34,948 nt of DNA from an uncultured Wohlfahrtiimonas sp. (GTDB taxonomy: Bacteria > Pseudomonadota > Gammaproteobacteria > Cardiobacteriales > Wohlfahrtiimonadaceae): positions 1-34,948 of the forward strand of contig CANRJJ010000016.1 of NCBI GenBank assembly GCA_947630895.1, written 5' to 3'. A program made the position numbers and the translations under genes. Positions 26,393 to 33,972 of the stretch are shown in pieces (within the stretch, counting starts at the first letter, position 1; each line of letters opens with the position of its first letter). The notes under the pieces were generated by a model. The model saw nothing but the letters and a program-made list of their open reading frames with translations, was not told the DNA's origin and made no database searches.

Positions 26393-26467
26393 AATATCCT
26401 CCATGGAATTAAATCCACCTTTTGTATTATTTTTATATGATCCGACTATGTTTTTATAATGATGCAT

Positions 26468-26782
26468 TTATTTAAAGATGATAGGTTTAACTATTTGACT
26501 CTCTTGTTTCAAAATCATGCCTTCAGAAGCTTTGAGATAATGTTGAAATTCAGGATCAGTATCCCGTGCAAAACTTCTTTTTTCATAATCGTCTAAATCT
26601 CTGTAACCCCAAAGATGCACTACTTGATTTAAAGTCCCGATAGTTGCAACATAAAAACCTATTGGCTCTCCTAAATGTTTTCTTAAAATTGGCATGGCTA
26701 AGGATTCAAAAACCTCCAAAAAATCAGGCATACAACGTGGTTTAATTGTATATATTCGATGATCAATAATTTTATGTGTCAT
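26468..26782 (-). CDS. NIPSNAP-family protein
   Basis: This 104-residue ferredoxin-fold (dimeric alpha-beta barrel) protein has the NIPSNAP pattern: an early HRIYTIKP strand, then PDFLEVFESLAMPIL, a central GFYVATIGTLNQVVHLWGYRDLDDYEKR and a C-terminal strand. The functions of bacterial NIPSNAP proteins are poorly known; they often sit in operons for breakdown of organic acids, lactones or aromatic compounds, and act as small enzymes or helpers. Its ribosome-binding AGAGGT lies at the end of the preceding dehydrogenase gene, two bases away, so translation is coupled. The MFS symporter gene follows. Confidence 0.85.
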   Translation of the reverse strand: MTHKIIDHRIYTIKPRCMPDFLEVFESLAMPILRKHLGEPIGFYVATIGTLNQVVHLWGYRDLDDYEKRSFARDTDPEFQHYLKASEGMILKQESQIVKPIIFK

Positions 26783-26784
26783 AT

Positions 26785-28503
26785 CTATACCTCTTTCTGA
26801 GCTAAATCAGCAATATGATTACCTGTGATGTATCCAAAAGTCATAATTGGTCCCAAAGTAATGCCTGCACCTGGATAATTCCCTCCCATAATGCTTAAAC
26901 GATCATTTCCAACAGCATATAATCCTTCAATTGGCTGATGCTCTTTTGTCAATACATTACCCTCTACAGAGGTTTTAATGCCTGAAAATGTACCCAAATC
27001 CCCCATATAAACTTTAACAGCATAAAATGGTGCTTTTAGTAACGGTGCAACGCATGGATTTGGCTTATGCAATGGGTCTGCTAAATATTGATTAAATAAT
27101 GTTGAACCTCTTTTGAACTCAGGATCTTCACCATTCACTGCATCTTTATTGTAGGTTTCAACTGTCTTGATCAATTGAGATGCATCTATTCCTGCTTGCT
27201 TTGCTAGATCTTCCAAGCTATTGCCTTTAATTAAATAACCTTCTTTAATCAATTTAGCATTAGGCATAGGCGCAGGTTTTACATAACCTAAACCATATTT
27301 ATTTAAAGCAACTTGATCGCAAATCAGCCACATTGCTGTCTCTTTTTCACCTTCACAAGCTCGAATAAGATCAGCCCCAACATCATGATAGGAATTAGAT
27401 TCATTAGTAAAACGCTTACCATTTTTTAAAACCCCAATAATGCCTGGCTTGTAGCGATCCAATAAATGAGGAAATACGCCATAACCCTCTTTTTGCGGGA
27501 CTTTAGAAACAGGCATCCAAGCTGATGTATCTTCATATTGAGTATCAACATAACCACCGACTTGTTCAGCTAGCTTGCAACCATCGCCTGTATTGGATTT
27601 TGGCACAGGGGAAATATGCTCTCCTCCTCTTTTCAAATGAGGGTAGACTGATTGAATTCTCTCAATATCATGTGAAAATCCACCACATGCCAATACAACA
27701 CCATATTTACTTTGAATGTTATACATCTTTCCATCATGGGATGTTTTCACTCCGATAATTTTGCCATTTTCATCTTGTAATAACTCTTGAACAGGTGAAT
27801 CTGTCAAGATTGGAATATTTAGATCAAATGCTGATTTGGCTAACATTGCAGCCAAAGCATTGCCACTTGTTACATTAGTGCCGCGCCCATAAATTAATAG
27901 CTCTTTGAGATGCACAACCAGCCTTTTAGCAACATAACTAAATGACTTTAGTGATTTGGTTGCATTAAAAAAATGTTTTAAATCTGCATTAGAGGAATTA
28001 AACATCATGCCAATAAATGTGATTGTTTTTAATGGTGGGCGTAAACGTTTTTTCTCATCATTAAGAGCCCGAATATCGTAAGGTGCAGCCAATACTGAAC
28101 GACCGACATCAGCACCTCCAGGCGCATCAGGATGATAATCTGGATATAAAGTTGGAATAAATTTCACACTGGTTTCGTTTTCAAAAAACTCTAGCATTTG
28201 TGGACCATTATCTAAAAATGCATCCACAGCGGATGCATCATAATGTTCTTTAGCTTCATGCTTGAAATATTCAAGCATAGATTCTCGAGTATCTTTAATA
28301 CCATTTTTTACCGCAAAATGATTACCTGGAATCCATAAGACTCCACCTGAAAATGCTGTTGTTCCACCAAAAACTGATTCTTTTTCTAAAACTAATACAT
28401 TCAGCCCTCGTTTTTTTGCTGTAATCGCCGTTGATAAACCACCGGCACCAGAGCCGACGACGATCAAATCATAATTTTTATTATATACATCTAGGTTACT
28501 CAT
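26785..28503 (-). CDS. KstD-like FAD-dependent ketone dehydrogenase (3-oxosteroid 1-dehydrogenase/desaturase family)
   Basis: This 572-residue flavoprotein belongs to the fumarate-reductase/KstD superfamily. The FAD Rossmann motif VVGSGAGG is at 15-22, with Glu40 for the ribose, and FGGTTAFSGG follows. It has the KstD-type pieces: Tyr120/Tyr123 in YPDYHPDAPGG, Tyr372 in RFTNESNSY, and Y543-PGA-G547 in the C-terminal FAD motif, which correspond in my reading to the catalytic Tyr119, Tyr318, Tyr487 and Gly491 of Rhodococcus KstD1. KstD enzymes desaturate a ring carbon pair next to a ketone. There are no other steroid genes nearby, so the substrate is probably a smaller cyclic ketone. There is no signal peptide or heme domain, which argues against a periplasmic fumarate reductase. 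A very strong ribosome-binding site (GGAGAAGGAGG) precedes the start. Confidence 0.83.
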   Translation of the reverse strand: MSNLDVYNKNYDLIVVGSGAGGLSTAITAKKRGLNVLVLEKESVFGGTTAFSGGVLWIPGNHFAVKNGIKDTRESMLEYFKHEAKEHYDASAVDAFLDNGPQMLEFFENETSVKFIPTLYPDYHPDAPGGADVGRSVLAAPYDIRALNDEKKRLRPPLKTITFIGMMFNSSNADLKHFFNATKSLKSFSYVAKRLVVHLKELLIYGRGTNVTSGNALAAMLAKSAFDLNIPILTDSPVQELLQDENGKIIGVKTSHDGKMYNIQSKYGVVLACGGFSHDIERIQSVYPHLKRGGEHISPVPKSNTGDGCKLAEQVGGYVDTQYEDTSAWMPVSKVPQKEGYGVFPHLLDRYKPGIIGVLKNGKRFTNESNSYHDVGADLIRACEGEKETAMWLICDQVALNKYGLGYVKPAPMPNAKLIKEGYLIKGNSLEDLAKQAGIDASQLIKTVETYNKDAVNGEDPEFKRGSTLFNQYLADPLHKPNPCVAPLLKAPFYAVKVYMGDLGTFSGIKTSVEGNVLTKEHQPIEGLYAVGNDRLSIMGGNYPGAGITLGPIMTFGYITGNHIADLAQKEV

Positions 28504-28602
28504 ACTTTCCTCCTTCTCCTTATCTTTTATTTAGACTTTTGAATCTTAATATTATTAATACTGTCTATTCTTGAAGGAGGCTAGTGAGCTTTTCACAATT
28601 TA

Positions 28603-28635
28603 TCCGATAATCAATTATTAAAAACGATTATCGGA
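28603..28635. promoter_or_regulatory. Predicted IclR operator A, upstream of the KstD-like gene
   Basis: Perfect 10-base arms, TCCGATAATC and GATTATCGGA, are separated by 13 bases. The site lies between the iclR stop and the KstD-like gene, about 100 bases before its start. A second site of the same form and spacing exists at 29484-29516. A -35-like TTGTGA on the minus strand starts four bases beyond the palindrome, but no good -10 follows, so the promoter itself is not assigned. It could also act as a weak terminator for iclR. Confidence 0.6.
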
Positions 28636-28650
28636 ATAGTTCTAGCTTTA

Positions 28651-29457
28651 TTAAATCATCGCTTTAATTTCTTTCGTCGCATCTCGCAGTAAAGGCAATA
28701 TATTTTCGATTAAATACTGCTCCGTTACTTTGTTTGAGGGGGCAACAGCGCTTAACCCTGCAACTATTTCACCCGTATAATCTATAATTGGAACACTAAT
28801 GGCAGTCACACCCATTTCATACTCCTCCGATGAAATGCAATATCCATTTTCTCTAACTGCTTGTAATTTTTCTATAAACTCATCTTCAACTGTACAAGTA
28901 AAAGCTGTAAAGCGTTTTAATGGATACTGGCTTAGCCAAGTCATTTGTTCTGCATGAGATTTATTGGCAAGCAATATTTTTCCCGCTGATGATGTATGTG
29001 CTGGCACACGACTGCCTAAATGAATCCCAAAAGGCTTAACCCTAAAGCCATCTTCATTTTGGCTGCTTCTGGCAATCGCAATCGATTCATAATTATCTAA
29101 AACTGAAATCGAATATACAAAAGAGGTATTAGTGGCTAAAAAATTTAAAATCGACTGTGAAACTCTTGGTAAATGAGCTGTATTTAAAAAAGCTCCAGAA
29201 AATTTTAAGACTTTATGGGATAGCCAATAATAATATTTATCTGACTCAAGATAACCTAGAAATTTTAATGTCTTTAAATATCGACGAGTGGCTGTAATTG
29301 TAATATTCGTTTTTTCTGATACTTGAGCGACATTTAGTTTTTGCTTATTAACGCCAAATGACTCTAAAACCTGTAAGCCTTTAGCCAACCCAGCAATATA
29401 ATCATCATATTGGATCTCTTCACCTGATAGCTCATGTTTAATAATCTCTCCACGCAT
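28651..29457 (-). CDS. IclR-family regulator (PcaR/PcaU/PobR-like)
   Basis: This 268-residue regulator has a winged helix at about 24-85 (YIAGLAKGLQVLESFG, then the recognition region TITATRRYLKTLKFLGYLES) and an IclR effector domain to the end (IHLGSRVPAHTSSAGKILLA, RENGYCISSEEYEMGVTAISVPI and GLSAVAPS). The YIAGLAKGL start and the overall pattern are those of the PcaR/PcaU/PobR branch, which controls aromatic-acid breakdown and often activates transcription. GGAGAG precedes ATG 29457. It lies between the leftward dehydrogenase operon and the rightward SDR gene and probably controls both through the palindromes at 28603 and 29484. The effector is unknown, presumably the pathway substrate or an intermediate. 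Confidence 0.88.
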   Translation of the reverse strand: MRGEIIKHELSGEEIQYDDYIAGLAKGLQVLESFGVNKQKLNVAQVSEKTNITITATRRYLKTLKFLGYLESDKYYYWLSHKVLKFSGAFLNTAHLPRVSQSILNFLATNTSFVYSISVLDNYESIAIARSSQNEDGFRVKPFGIHLGSRVPAHTSSAGKILLANKSHAEQMTWLSQYPLKRFTAFTCTVEDEFIEKLQAVRENGYCISSEEYEMGVTAISVPIIDYTGEIVAGLSAVAPSNKVTEQYLIENILPLLRDATKEIKAMI

Positions 29458-29483
29458 TTCTCTCTCCTTTTATTATTTATTTT

Positions 29484-29516
29484 TCCGATCATCGTTTTTA
29501 AATTTCAACTATCGAA
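29484..29516. promoter_or_regulatory. Predicted IclR operator B, iclR-SDR intergenic region
   Basis: TCCGATCATC, 13 bases, then AACTATCGAA: an imperfect version of the palindrome at 28603, with the same arm length and spacing. A further half-site, AAACGATAGT, lies at 29553-29562, nearer the SDR start. The arrangement suits auto-control of iclR and control of the divergent SDR gene. Confidence 0.55.
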
Positions 29517-29602
29517 TAATTCTGAAGTTTAGTTATACCTTTTTCTAAATCAAAACGATAGTGTAATTAAGGCGTCAATATTAATAACTAAAGGAGAGGA
29601 TT

Positions 29603-30346
29603 ATGACCACACGATTACAAGATAAAGTATGTATCATCACAGGAGCTGGTTCAGGAATGGGTGCATCTGAAGCTTTAGCTTTTGCTAAGCATGGCGCAAA
29701 AATTATCGTCGCAGATATAGATTTTGAAAAAGCATCTGAAATAACTAAAAAAATAGTTGCTGATGGCGGCATTGCTCATCCGATCAAAGTCGATGTAACA
29801 TTAACGGTAGATCTGCAAAAGCTTGTAGGTTTCACAATTGAAAAATTCAATAGAATAGATGTATTAATCAATAATGCTGGTATTTTTGATTATTACACTC
29901 CTAGCTTAGAAACCAGTGAAGAGCTGTGGGATAAAATTTTTAATATCAATATTAAATCTATTTTCATGCTGACCAATTTAGTACTGCCAATTATGATTAA
30001 GCAACAATCAGGCGCAATAGTAAATATTGCATCAGTTGCAGGATTAGTCGCCCAAATGGGGGGAGCTTCTTATACTGCTTCTAAACATGCCGTTATTGGT
30101 TATACAAAACATTTAGCAGCGATATATGGTAAAGAAGGTATCAAAATTAATGCCATTTGCCCAGGTACAATTAGAACACCAATGACTGCCAAAATGTTAG
30201 AAACTAGACCGACTAATAAAATCCCATTGGATAGATTTGGAGATGCTTCAGAAGTAGCCGACTTAGCAATTTTCCTTGCATCAGATGAAGCTAAATTCAT
30301 GAATGGTTCATGCATCGCGATTGATGGTGGCTATACCATCGTATAA
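29603..30346 (+). CDS. Short-chain dehydrogenase/reductase (SDR), probably NAD-dependent
   Basis: This 247-residue classical SDR has the cofactor motif TGAGSGMG at 13-20, NNAG at 90-93 and the catalytic Ser144, Tyr157 and Lys161 (YTASK). Asp38 at the end of the second strand favours NAD(H) over NADP(H), which suits an oxidative, catabolic role. The C-terminal AIDGGYTIV is standard. The expected reaction is oxidation of a secondary alcohol to a ketone, or the reverse. In this cassette it could make the ring ketone on which the KstD-like enzyme acts, but the substrate cannot be read from sequence. It is divergent from iclR, has GGAGAGG before the ATG, and ends at a strong terminator. Confidence 0.87.
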   Translation: MTTRLQDKVCIITGAGSGMGASEALAFAKHGAKIIVADIDFEKASEITKKIVADGGIAHPIKVDVTLTVDLQKLVGFTIEKFNRIDVLINNAGIFDYYTPSLETSEELWDKIFNINIKSIFMLTNLVLPIMIKQQSGAIVNIASVAGLVAQMGGASYTASKHAVIGYTKHLAAIYGKEGIKINAICPGTIRTPMTAKMLETRPTNKIPLDRFGDASEVADLAIFLASDEAKFMNGSCIAIDGGYTIV

Positions 30347-30351
30347 AGTAA

Positions 30352-30382
30352 AAAAGCCTTATCAATCATTGATAAGGCTTTT
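30352..30382. terminator. Bidirectional terminator between the SDR and antiporter genes
   Basis: A perfect 13-base stem (30352-30364 and 30370-30382) with a 5-base loop, flanked by A and T runs. It ends the SDR transcript and the convergent antiporter transcript. Confidence 0.9.
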
Positions 30383-30397
30383 GCATATTTCTATGTT

Positions 30398-31915
30398 TTA
30401 GAAATTCTCTGAATTTTCCAACTGCTTAACTTTCGTTTCTAAATCTGCCTGAATTTCTTCTGCAAATTGAGGATCATCTTCTTGTGCCTCAATGATGGAT
30501 TCATCCACTAAACACTCAGGATTATAAACTGTAATGATCTCTTCACCCTTATCATCTTCAGTCACCAAATATAATAAACCTGAACGATTCACTTTATGGC
30601 ATTGGCGCTGATACCATCCTGCAAAACCTGTTTTTGGCTCATCAGGATTATAATAATAAGCATTCATCACACCAGGCAAACCTAATCCACACACTAAGCC
30701 AGATAACAACACACAAGTAAATGTATAACCAATTAAAATACCGCTGTATTCAGATAATTGAGGTATATTTGCCACCGCAAGAATCAATGCCAATGAAATA
30801 CCACCACGCACACCACCCCAAGATAAAATCATCAAGCTACCGTGATAGCTTTTTCTTCTCACTGATCTAAATGGAACAAATGCTAAAAAGTTCCCTGCAA
30901 AACGTGATAAATGCAGAATAATAAATGCAACGATACCGCCTAATAATAAGCTCGTATCAAAATCTATGATGAACAACTCCATCCCGATCAACGTAAACAA
31001 GAATGAGTTAATAATGCCTTCCACAGTGTGCCAAAAGTGATTAATCTCTTTGATCTCTTTTTCAGCTAAAATCTCTTGCCAACGATTCCCTACAACCAAT
31101 CCACCCACAACACAAGCGATAGGACCTGATGCATGCGCATATAACGCCACCAAATATGAACCTGTTGCTAAAAATGCCGTAGATAAAATCAAAGATTCCA
31201 TTTCATGCTTGCCATTAAGCAATTTCAAAACAAACCAGCCAAAAGAGAAACCAATAATCACAGCCACAATGATTTCATAGGCTAAATCTGCGAAGAAACC
31301 TTCTAAAGTAAATTCACCACCTTTAACAATCGCCAAAATGCTCATAAATAACGCGATACAGACAGCATCGTTAAACAGTGATTCACCTTCTAGTTTAATC
31401 ATTAAATGTCGTGGGGCTTTAACAGAGCTTAATACCCCTTTAATCCCGATAGGATCTGTCGCACCAAGCGCAGCTCCTAACAACAATAGAACTAACAAGC
31501 TGACTGATGCGCCCGTTATCATTTGGTAACCATACAATGCTAAACCGAAAAAGCCTGCGCACAACACTAATGCAATACTCGCTAAAATTGCGATGGGCTT
31601 CCAATATGTTTTTAAATCCGAGCTTTTAAATTTGAGTGCAGACGAGGTTAAAATGAAACAGATCACACCATTGATTAAAAAATCGTAGAAATCAATGCTA
31701 CGAACTGCTGACTCAATTTCTCCGATATTAATTTCTATGTATTCATTGTGCCCAAATAAACTGACAAACCATTGCAACAGAAAGACGAAAACCGCAGAAA
31801 CTATTGGTACACCAATCGCTGCAGGCAGCCCAAGTACTCGTTTATTGAATAATGTTGTCGCAATGGACAGCAAAAAGACGACAGTGAATATCTGTAAAAG
31901 TGCAAAATTTCCCAT
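30398..31915 (-). CDS. CPA1-family Na+(K+)/H+ antiporter (NhaP-like)
   Basis: This 505-residue protein has about twelve transmembrane helices up to residue 420 and a hydrophilic, acidic tail of roughly 85 residues. Family marks are GAALGATDPIGIKGVL (the discontinuous helix with Thr-Asp-Pro), GESLFNDAVCIALF (the Asn-Asp ion-binding pair) and SWGGVRGGISLAL. CPA1 antiporters expel sodium or potassium in exchange for protons to control pH and salt. The cytoplasmic tail probably regulates activity; I recognise no domain in it. It is a single gene, convergent with the SDR gene. AAGG lies about 12 bases before the ATG, a little far. Confidence 0.9.
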   Translation of the reverse strand: MGNFALLQIFTVVFLLSIATTLFNKRVLGLPAAIGVPIVSAVFVFLLQWFVSLFGHNEYIEINIGEIESAVRSIDFYDFLINGVICFILTSSALKFKSSDLKTYWKPIAILASIALVLCAGFFGLALYGYQMITGASVSLLVLLLLGAALGATDPIGIKGVLSSVKAPRHLMIKLEGESLFNDAVCIALFMSILAIVKGGEFTLEGFFADLAYEIIVAVIIGFSFGWFVLKLLNGKHEMESLILSTAFLATGSYLVALYAHASGPIACVVGGLVVGNRWQEILAEKEIKEINHFWHTVEGIINSFLFTLIGMELFIIDFDTSLLLGGIVAFIILHLSRFAGNFLAFVPFRSVRRKSYHGSLMILSWGGVRGGISLALILAVANIPQLSEYSGILIGYTFTCVLLSGLVCGLGLPGVMNAYYYNPDEPKTGFAGWYQRQCHKVNRSGLLYLVTEDDKGEEIITVYNPECLVDESIIEAQEDDPQFAEEIQADLETKVKQLENSENF

Positions 31916-31954
31916 TTTTTATTATAACCTTGCATAAATGAATAAGAGGTATTG

Positions 31955-31975
31955 TAATCTCTGAGCAAGAGATTA
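31955..31975 (-). terminator. Possible weak terminator hairpin
   Basis: TAATCTCT and AGAGATTA form an 8-base stem with a 5-base loop in the 99-base gap between the MFS gene at 32015 and the antiporter gene. No T-run follows on the minus strand, so termination may be inefficient and read-through from the MFS gene into the antiporter gene is possible. Confidence 0.3.
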
Positions 31976-32014
31976 TGTTAACTATATTTTATGCCATTTT
32001 AATTTTGTATTCGG

Positions 32015-33211
32015 TTAAATATTGACCTGCAAAATACCTGCTGATCTTTTTTGAAAATTAAAGATAAAAAAGGCCGTCAATAATATGAATACACTCGATA
32101 AGAAAGCTGTCGAAAACCCTGCACGAATGCTGTATTCATCAATCACATAACCTGCTATTGCAGCACCCAAGGCGACGCCAATGCCTAACCCTGATAATAG
32201 CCAAGTTAATCCTTCTGTTAATTGTTCTTCAGGGATATTTTCTTCAATCAAAGTCATTGCCGTAATCATGACTGGAGAAAAGAAAAGCCCTGATATGAAT
32301 ACGATGATTGATAATGATGCGATATTCCACACCATCAATAAGGGAATACTCGATAACATTGTCGCTGCCGCTGATACCAATAATAATTTAGCCAATGACC
32401 ATTTAAATTGCATCATGCCAAATAATAAACCTGCAATACATGAACTCACTGCATAGAAAGATAAAACGATACTCGCGGATGCTGGCATATTTTGAGCTTT
32501 GGCAAATGCTACGCTTGCGACATCAATCGTGCCGACAATGATGCCCAAAAATATCAATAGTAATGTCAGTGCTTTGACCATCGTTAAGCGAAATACCGAT
32601 GAACGATAAACTTCCACTATTTTAATCGCAGGCTCTGTATTCTTCTGCACAACAAATGTTGCAACACCGATGGACAAAAATAGCATTGCCAATAAAGGGC
32701 CAGCTTCAGGAAATAATCCCACACATAAGCCGACAGATAATGGTGGCCCTATGATAAAACACACTTCGTCTAAAACACTTTCTAATGCATAAGCGATTTG
32801 TAGCTCTGGTTTACCGCGGTAAATTTCCGTCCAACGTGCACGAACCATAGCAGACATATTGGGTGTAAAGCCGCCCAATACAGCAAAAACAAATAATAAC
32901 CACGATGGTAATTGCCAATAAGCAACGGCTAAAAGACTTAAAATGCTCAATACCGCGATTAATGCTGTATAAGGCAAGACCTTGCTCTGCCCGTAACGAT
33001 CCACGAAACGTGAAACTCTCGGTGCAATGATGGCACAACTTAGCGTAAATACTGCGGCAACGCCACCTGCTAACGTATAGCTTGCATTTAATTCTGAAAG
33101 CATCGTGATGATGCCAATGGCTGTCATTGATACAGGTAATCTTGCCAATAAGCCTGCTAATACGAAGCCTTTTGCGCCTGGTGTTTTTAATATAGTGGCA
33201 TAAGAAGCCAT
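32015..33211 (-). CDS. MFS transporter, probable exporter under TetR control
   Basis: This 398-residue major facilitator protein has about twelve helices. The N-terminal GLLARLPVSMTAIGIITML, the loop APRVSRFVDRYGQSKVLPY after TM2 and MVRARWTEIYRGK before TM5 resemble a group of drug- or metabolite-efflux-like MFS proteins of unassigned substrate; I cannot name a specific exporter. GAGGAA precedes ATG 33211. Its promoter has two operator palindromes and it is divergent from a TetR regulator, the usual layout for an inducible efflux pump whose substrate also binds the repressor. Confidence 0.82.
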   Translation of the reverse strand: MASYATILKTPGAKGFVLAGLLARLPVSMTAIGIITMLSELNASYTLAGGVAAVFTLSCAIIAPRVSRFVDRYGQSKVLPYTALIAVLSILSLLAVAYWQLPSWLLFVFAVLGGFTPNMSAMVRARWTEIYRGKPELQIAYALESVLDEVCFIIGPPLSVGLCVGLFPEAGPLLAMLFLSIGVATFVVQKNTEPAIKIVEVYRSSVFRLTMVKALTLLLIFLGIIVGTIDVASVAFAKAQNMPASASIVLSFYAVSSCIAGLLFGMMQFKWSLAKLLLVSAAATMLSSIPLLMVWNIASLSIIVFISGLFFSPVMITAMTLIEENIPEEQLTEGLTWLLSGLGIGVALGAAIAGYVIDEYSIRAGFSTAFLSSVFILLTAFFIFNFQKRSAGILQVNI

Positions 33212-33234
33212 GAGTGATTCCTCAAATTAATTTC

Positions 33235-33251
33235 ACATACACTGCGTATGT
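33235..33251. promoter_or_regulatory. TetR operator 1
   Basis: ACATAC-ACTGC-GTATGT, a perfect 6-base palindrome. It lies just downstream of the predicted MFS transcription start. The second copy of the CATAC-N5-GTATG motif is centred 36 bases away. Confidence 0.7.
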
Positions 33252-33261
33252 TGTGTGGCGA

Positions 33262-33290
33262 ATTGTATTTGCATACGCCATGTATGTCAA
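33262..33290 (-). promoter_or_regulatory. Promoter of the MFS exporter gene, with embedded TetR operator 2
   Basis: On the minus strand TTGACA (33285-33290), a 17-base spacer and TACAAT (33262-33267) form a near-consensus sigma-70 promoter. The spacer holds operator 2, CATAC-GCCAT-GTATG (33272-33286). Repressor bound here and at 33235-33251 would block the MFS gene completely. Confidence 0.75.
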
Positions 33291-33325
33291 TTACAATATT
33301 TCAACTTTTTATCAATGGATTCAGC

Positions 33326-33928
33326 ATGCCTAAAGCAATCAATAAACGCACACAAATGATGGAAGAAACGCAGTTAAAATTATTATCTGCAGCTAGAATT
33401 GCTTTCGCAGAACAAGGCTATGCCAATACATCTATGGATGAATTTACCGCATCTGTTGGCTTAACTCGTGGCGCGCTTTATCATCATTTTGGCAGCAAAA
33501 AAGGCTTATTTGCAGAGGTTGTAAAACAGATTGATGCTGAAATTGATGTGGAATTATTATGCATTTCAGACAATGCTGAAAACCCTTGGCAAGGCTTATA
33601 TAATCGCGGTAAAGCGTATTTAAATATGGTGATGAATCAAGAAATTCAGCAGATATTATTGATTGATGCAAAAGCCGTTTTAGGTAGCGAGCTTTCTCAA
33701 ATACAGATGCAATGTTTAGAGTCTGTGGAGCAATTACTGCTTAAAGGCATGGAAAAAAACTATATTCAAACAACCAATCCATATGCTTTAGCGATTTTAA
33801 TAAATGGCGCATTAACTGAAGCTGCTTTTTGGATCGCTAATGATGATGAACCTCAAGCTCGATTACCTGAGGCGATTGACTCCTGGACAACATTAATGAA
33901 TGGTATCAAAAATATAACAAATATATAA
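33326..33928 (+). CDS. TetR-family repressor of the divergent MFS gene
   Basis: This 200-residue regulator has a TetR helix-turn-helix at about residues 12-58 (AARIAFAEQGYANTSMDEFTASVGLTRGALYHHFGSKKGLF) and a helical ligand-binding part that I cannot assign. I start at ATG 33326 rather than 33248: the upstream 26 residues are unlike the family, and the longer frame would include operator 2 and the MFS promoter. The ribosome-binding site is weak (GGA). The two CATAC-N5-GTATG operators between the genes indicate that it represses the MFS exporter and probably itself. The inducer is unknown. Confidence 0.86.
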   Translation: MPKAINKRTQMMEETQLKLLSAARIAFAEQGYANTSMDEFTASVGLTRGALYHHFGSKKGLFAEVVKQIDAEIDVELLCISDNAENPWQGLYNRGKAYLNMVMNQEIQQILLIDAKAVLGSELSQIQMQCLESVEQLLLKGMEKNYIQTTNPYALAILINGALTEAAFWIANDDEPQARLPEAIDSWTTLMNGIKNITNI

Positions 33929-33959
33929 AAAGATCTCTTATGAAAATCTTTTTATATAT
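33921..33959. terminator. AT-rich inverted repeat after tetR
   Basis: Perfect 14-base arms (33921-33934 and 33946-33959) with an 11-base loop overlap the tetR stop codon. The stem is almost all A/T, so it is a weaker terminator than the others. It lies between two convergent genes. Confidence 0.5.
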
Positions 33960-33972
33960 TGTGAAATAAAAA

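Noticed and set aside
26785-28503. The flavoprotein as a periplasmic fumarate reductase (flavocytochrome c)
   Set aside because: It has no signal peptide and no heme-binding CxxCH motifs, and its tyrosine and Y-PGA-G pattern is closer to KstD-type dehydrogenases.
33248-33325. Upstream start of the second TetR gene at 33248
   Set aside because: That start lies inside operator 1, and the longer frame would cover operator 2 and the MFS promoter; the added residues also do not match TetR N-termini.
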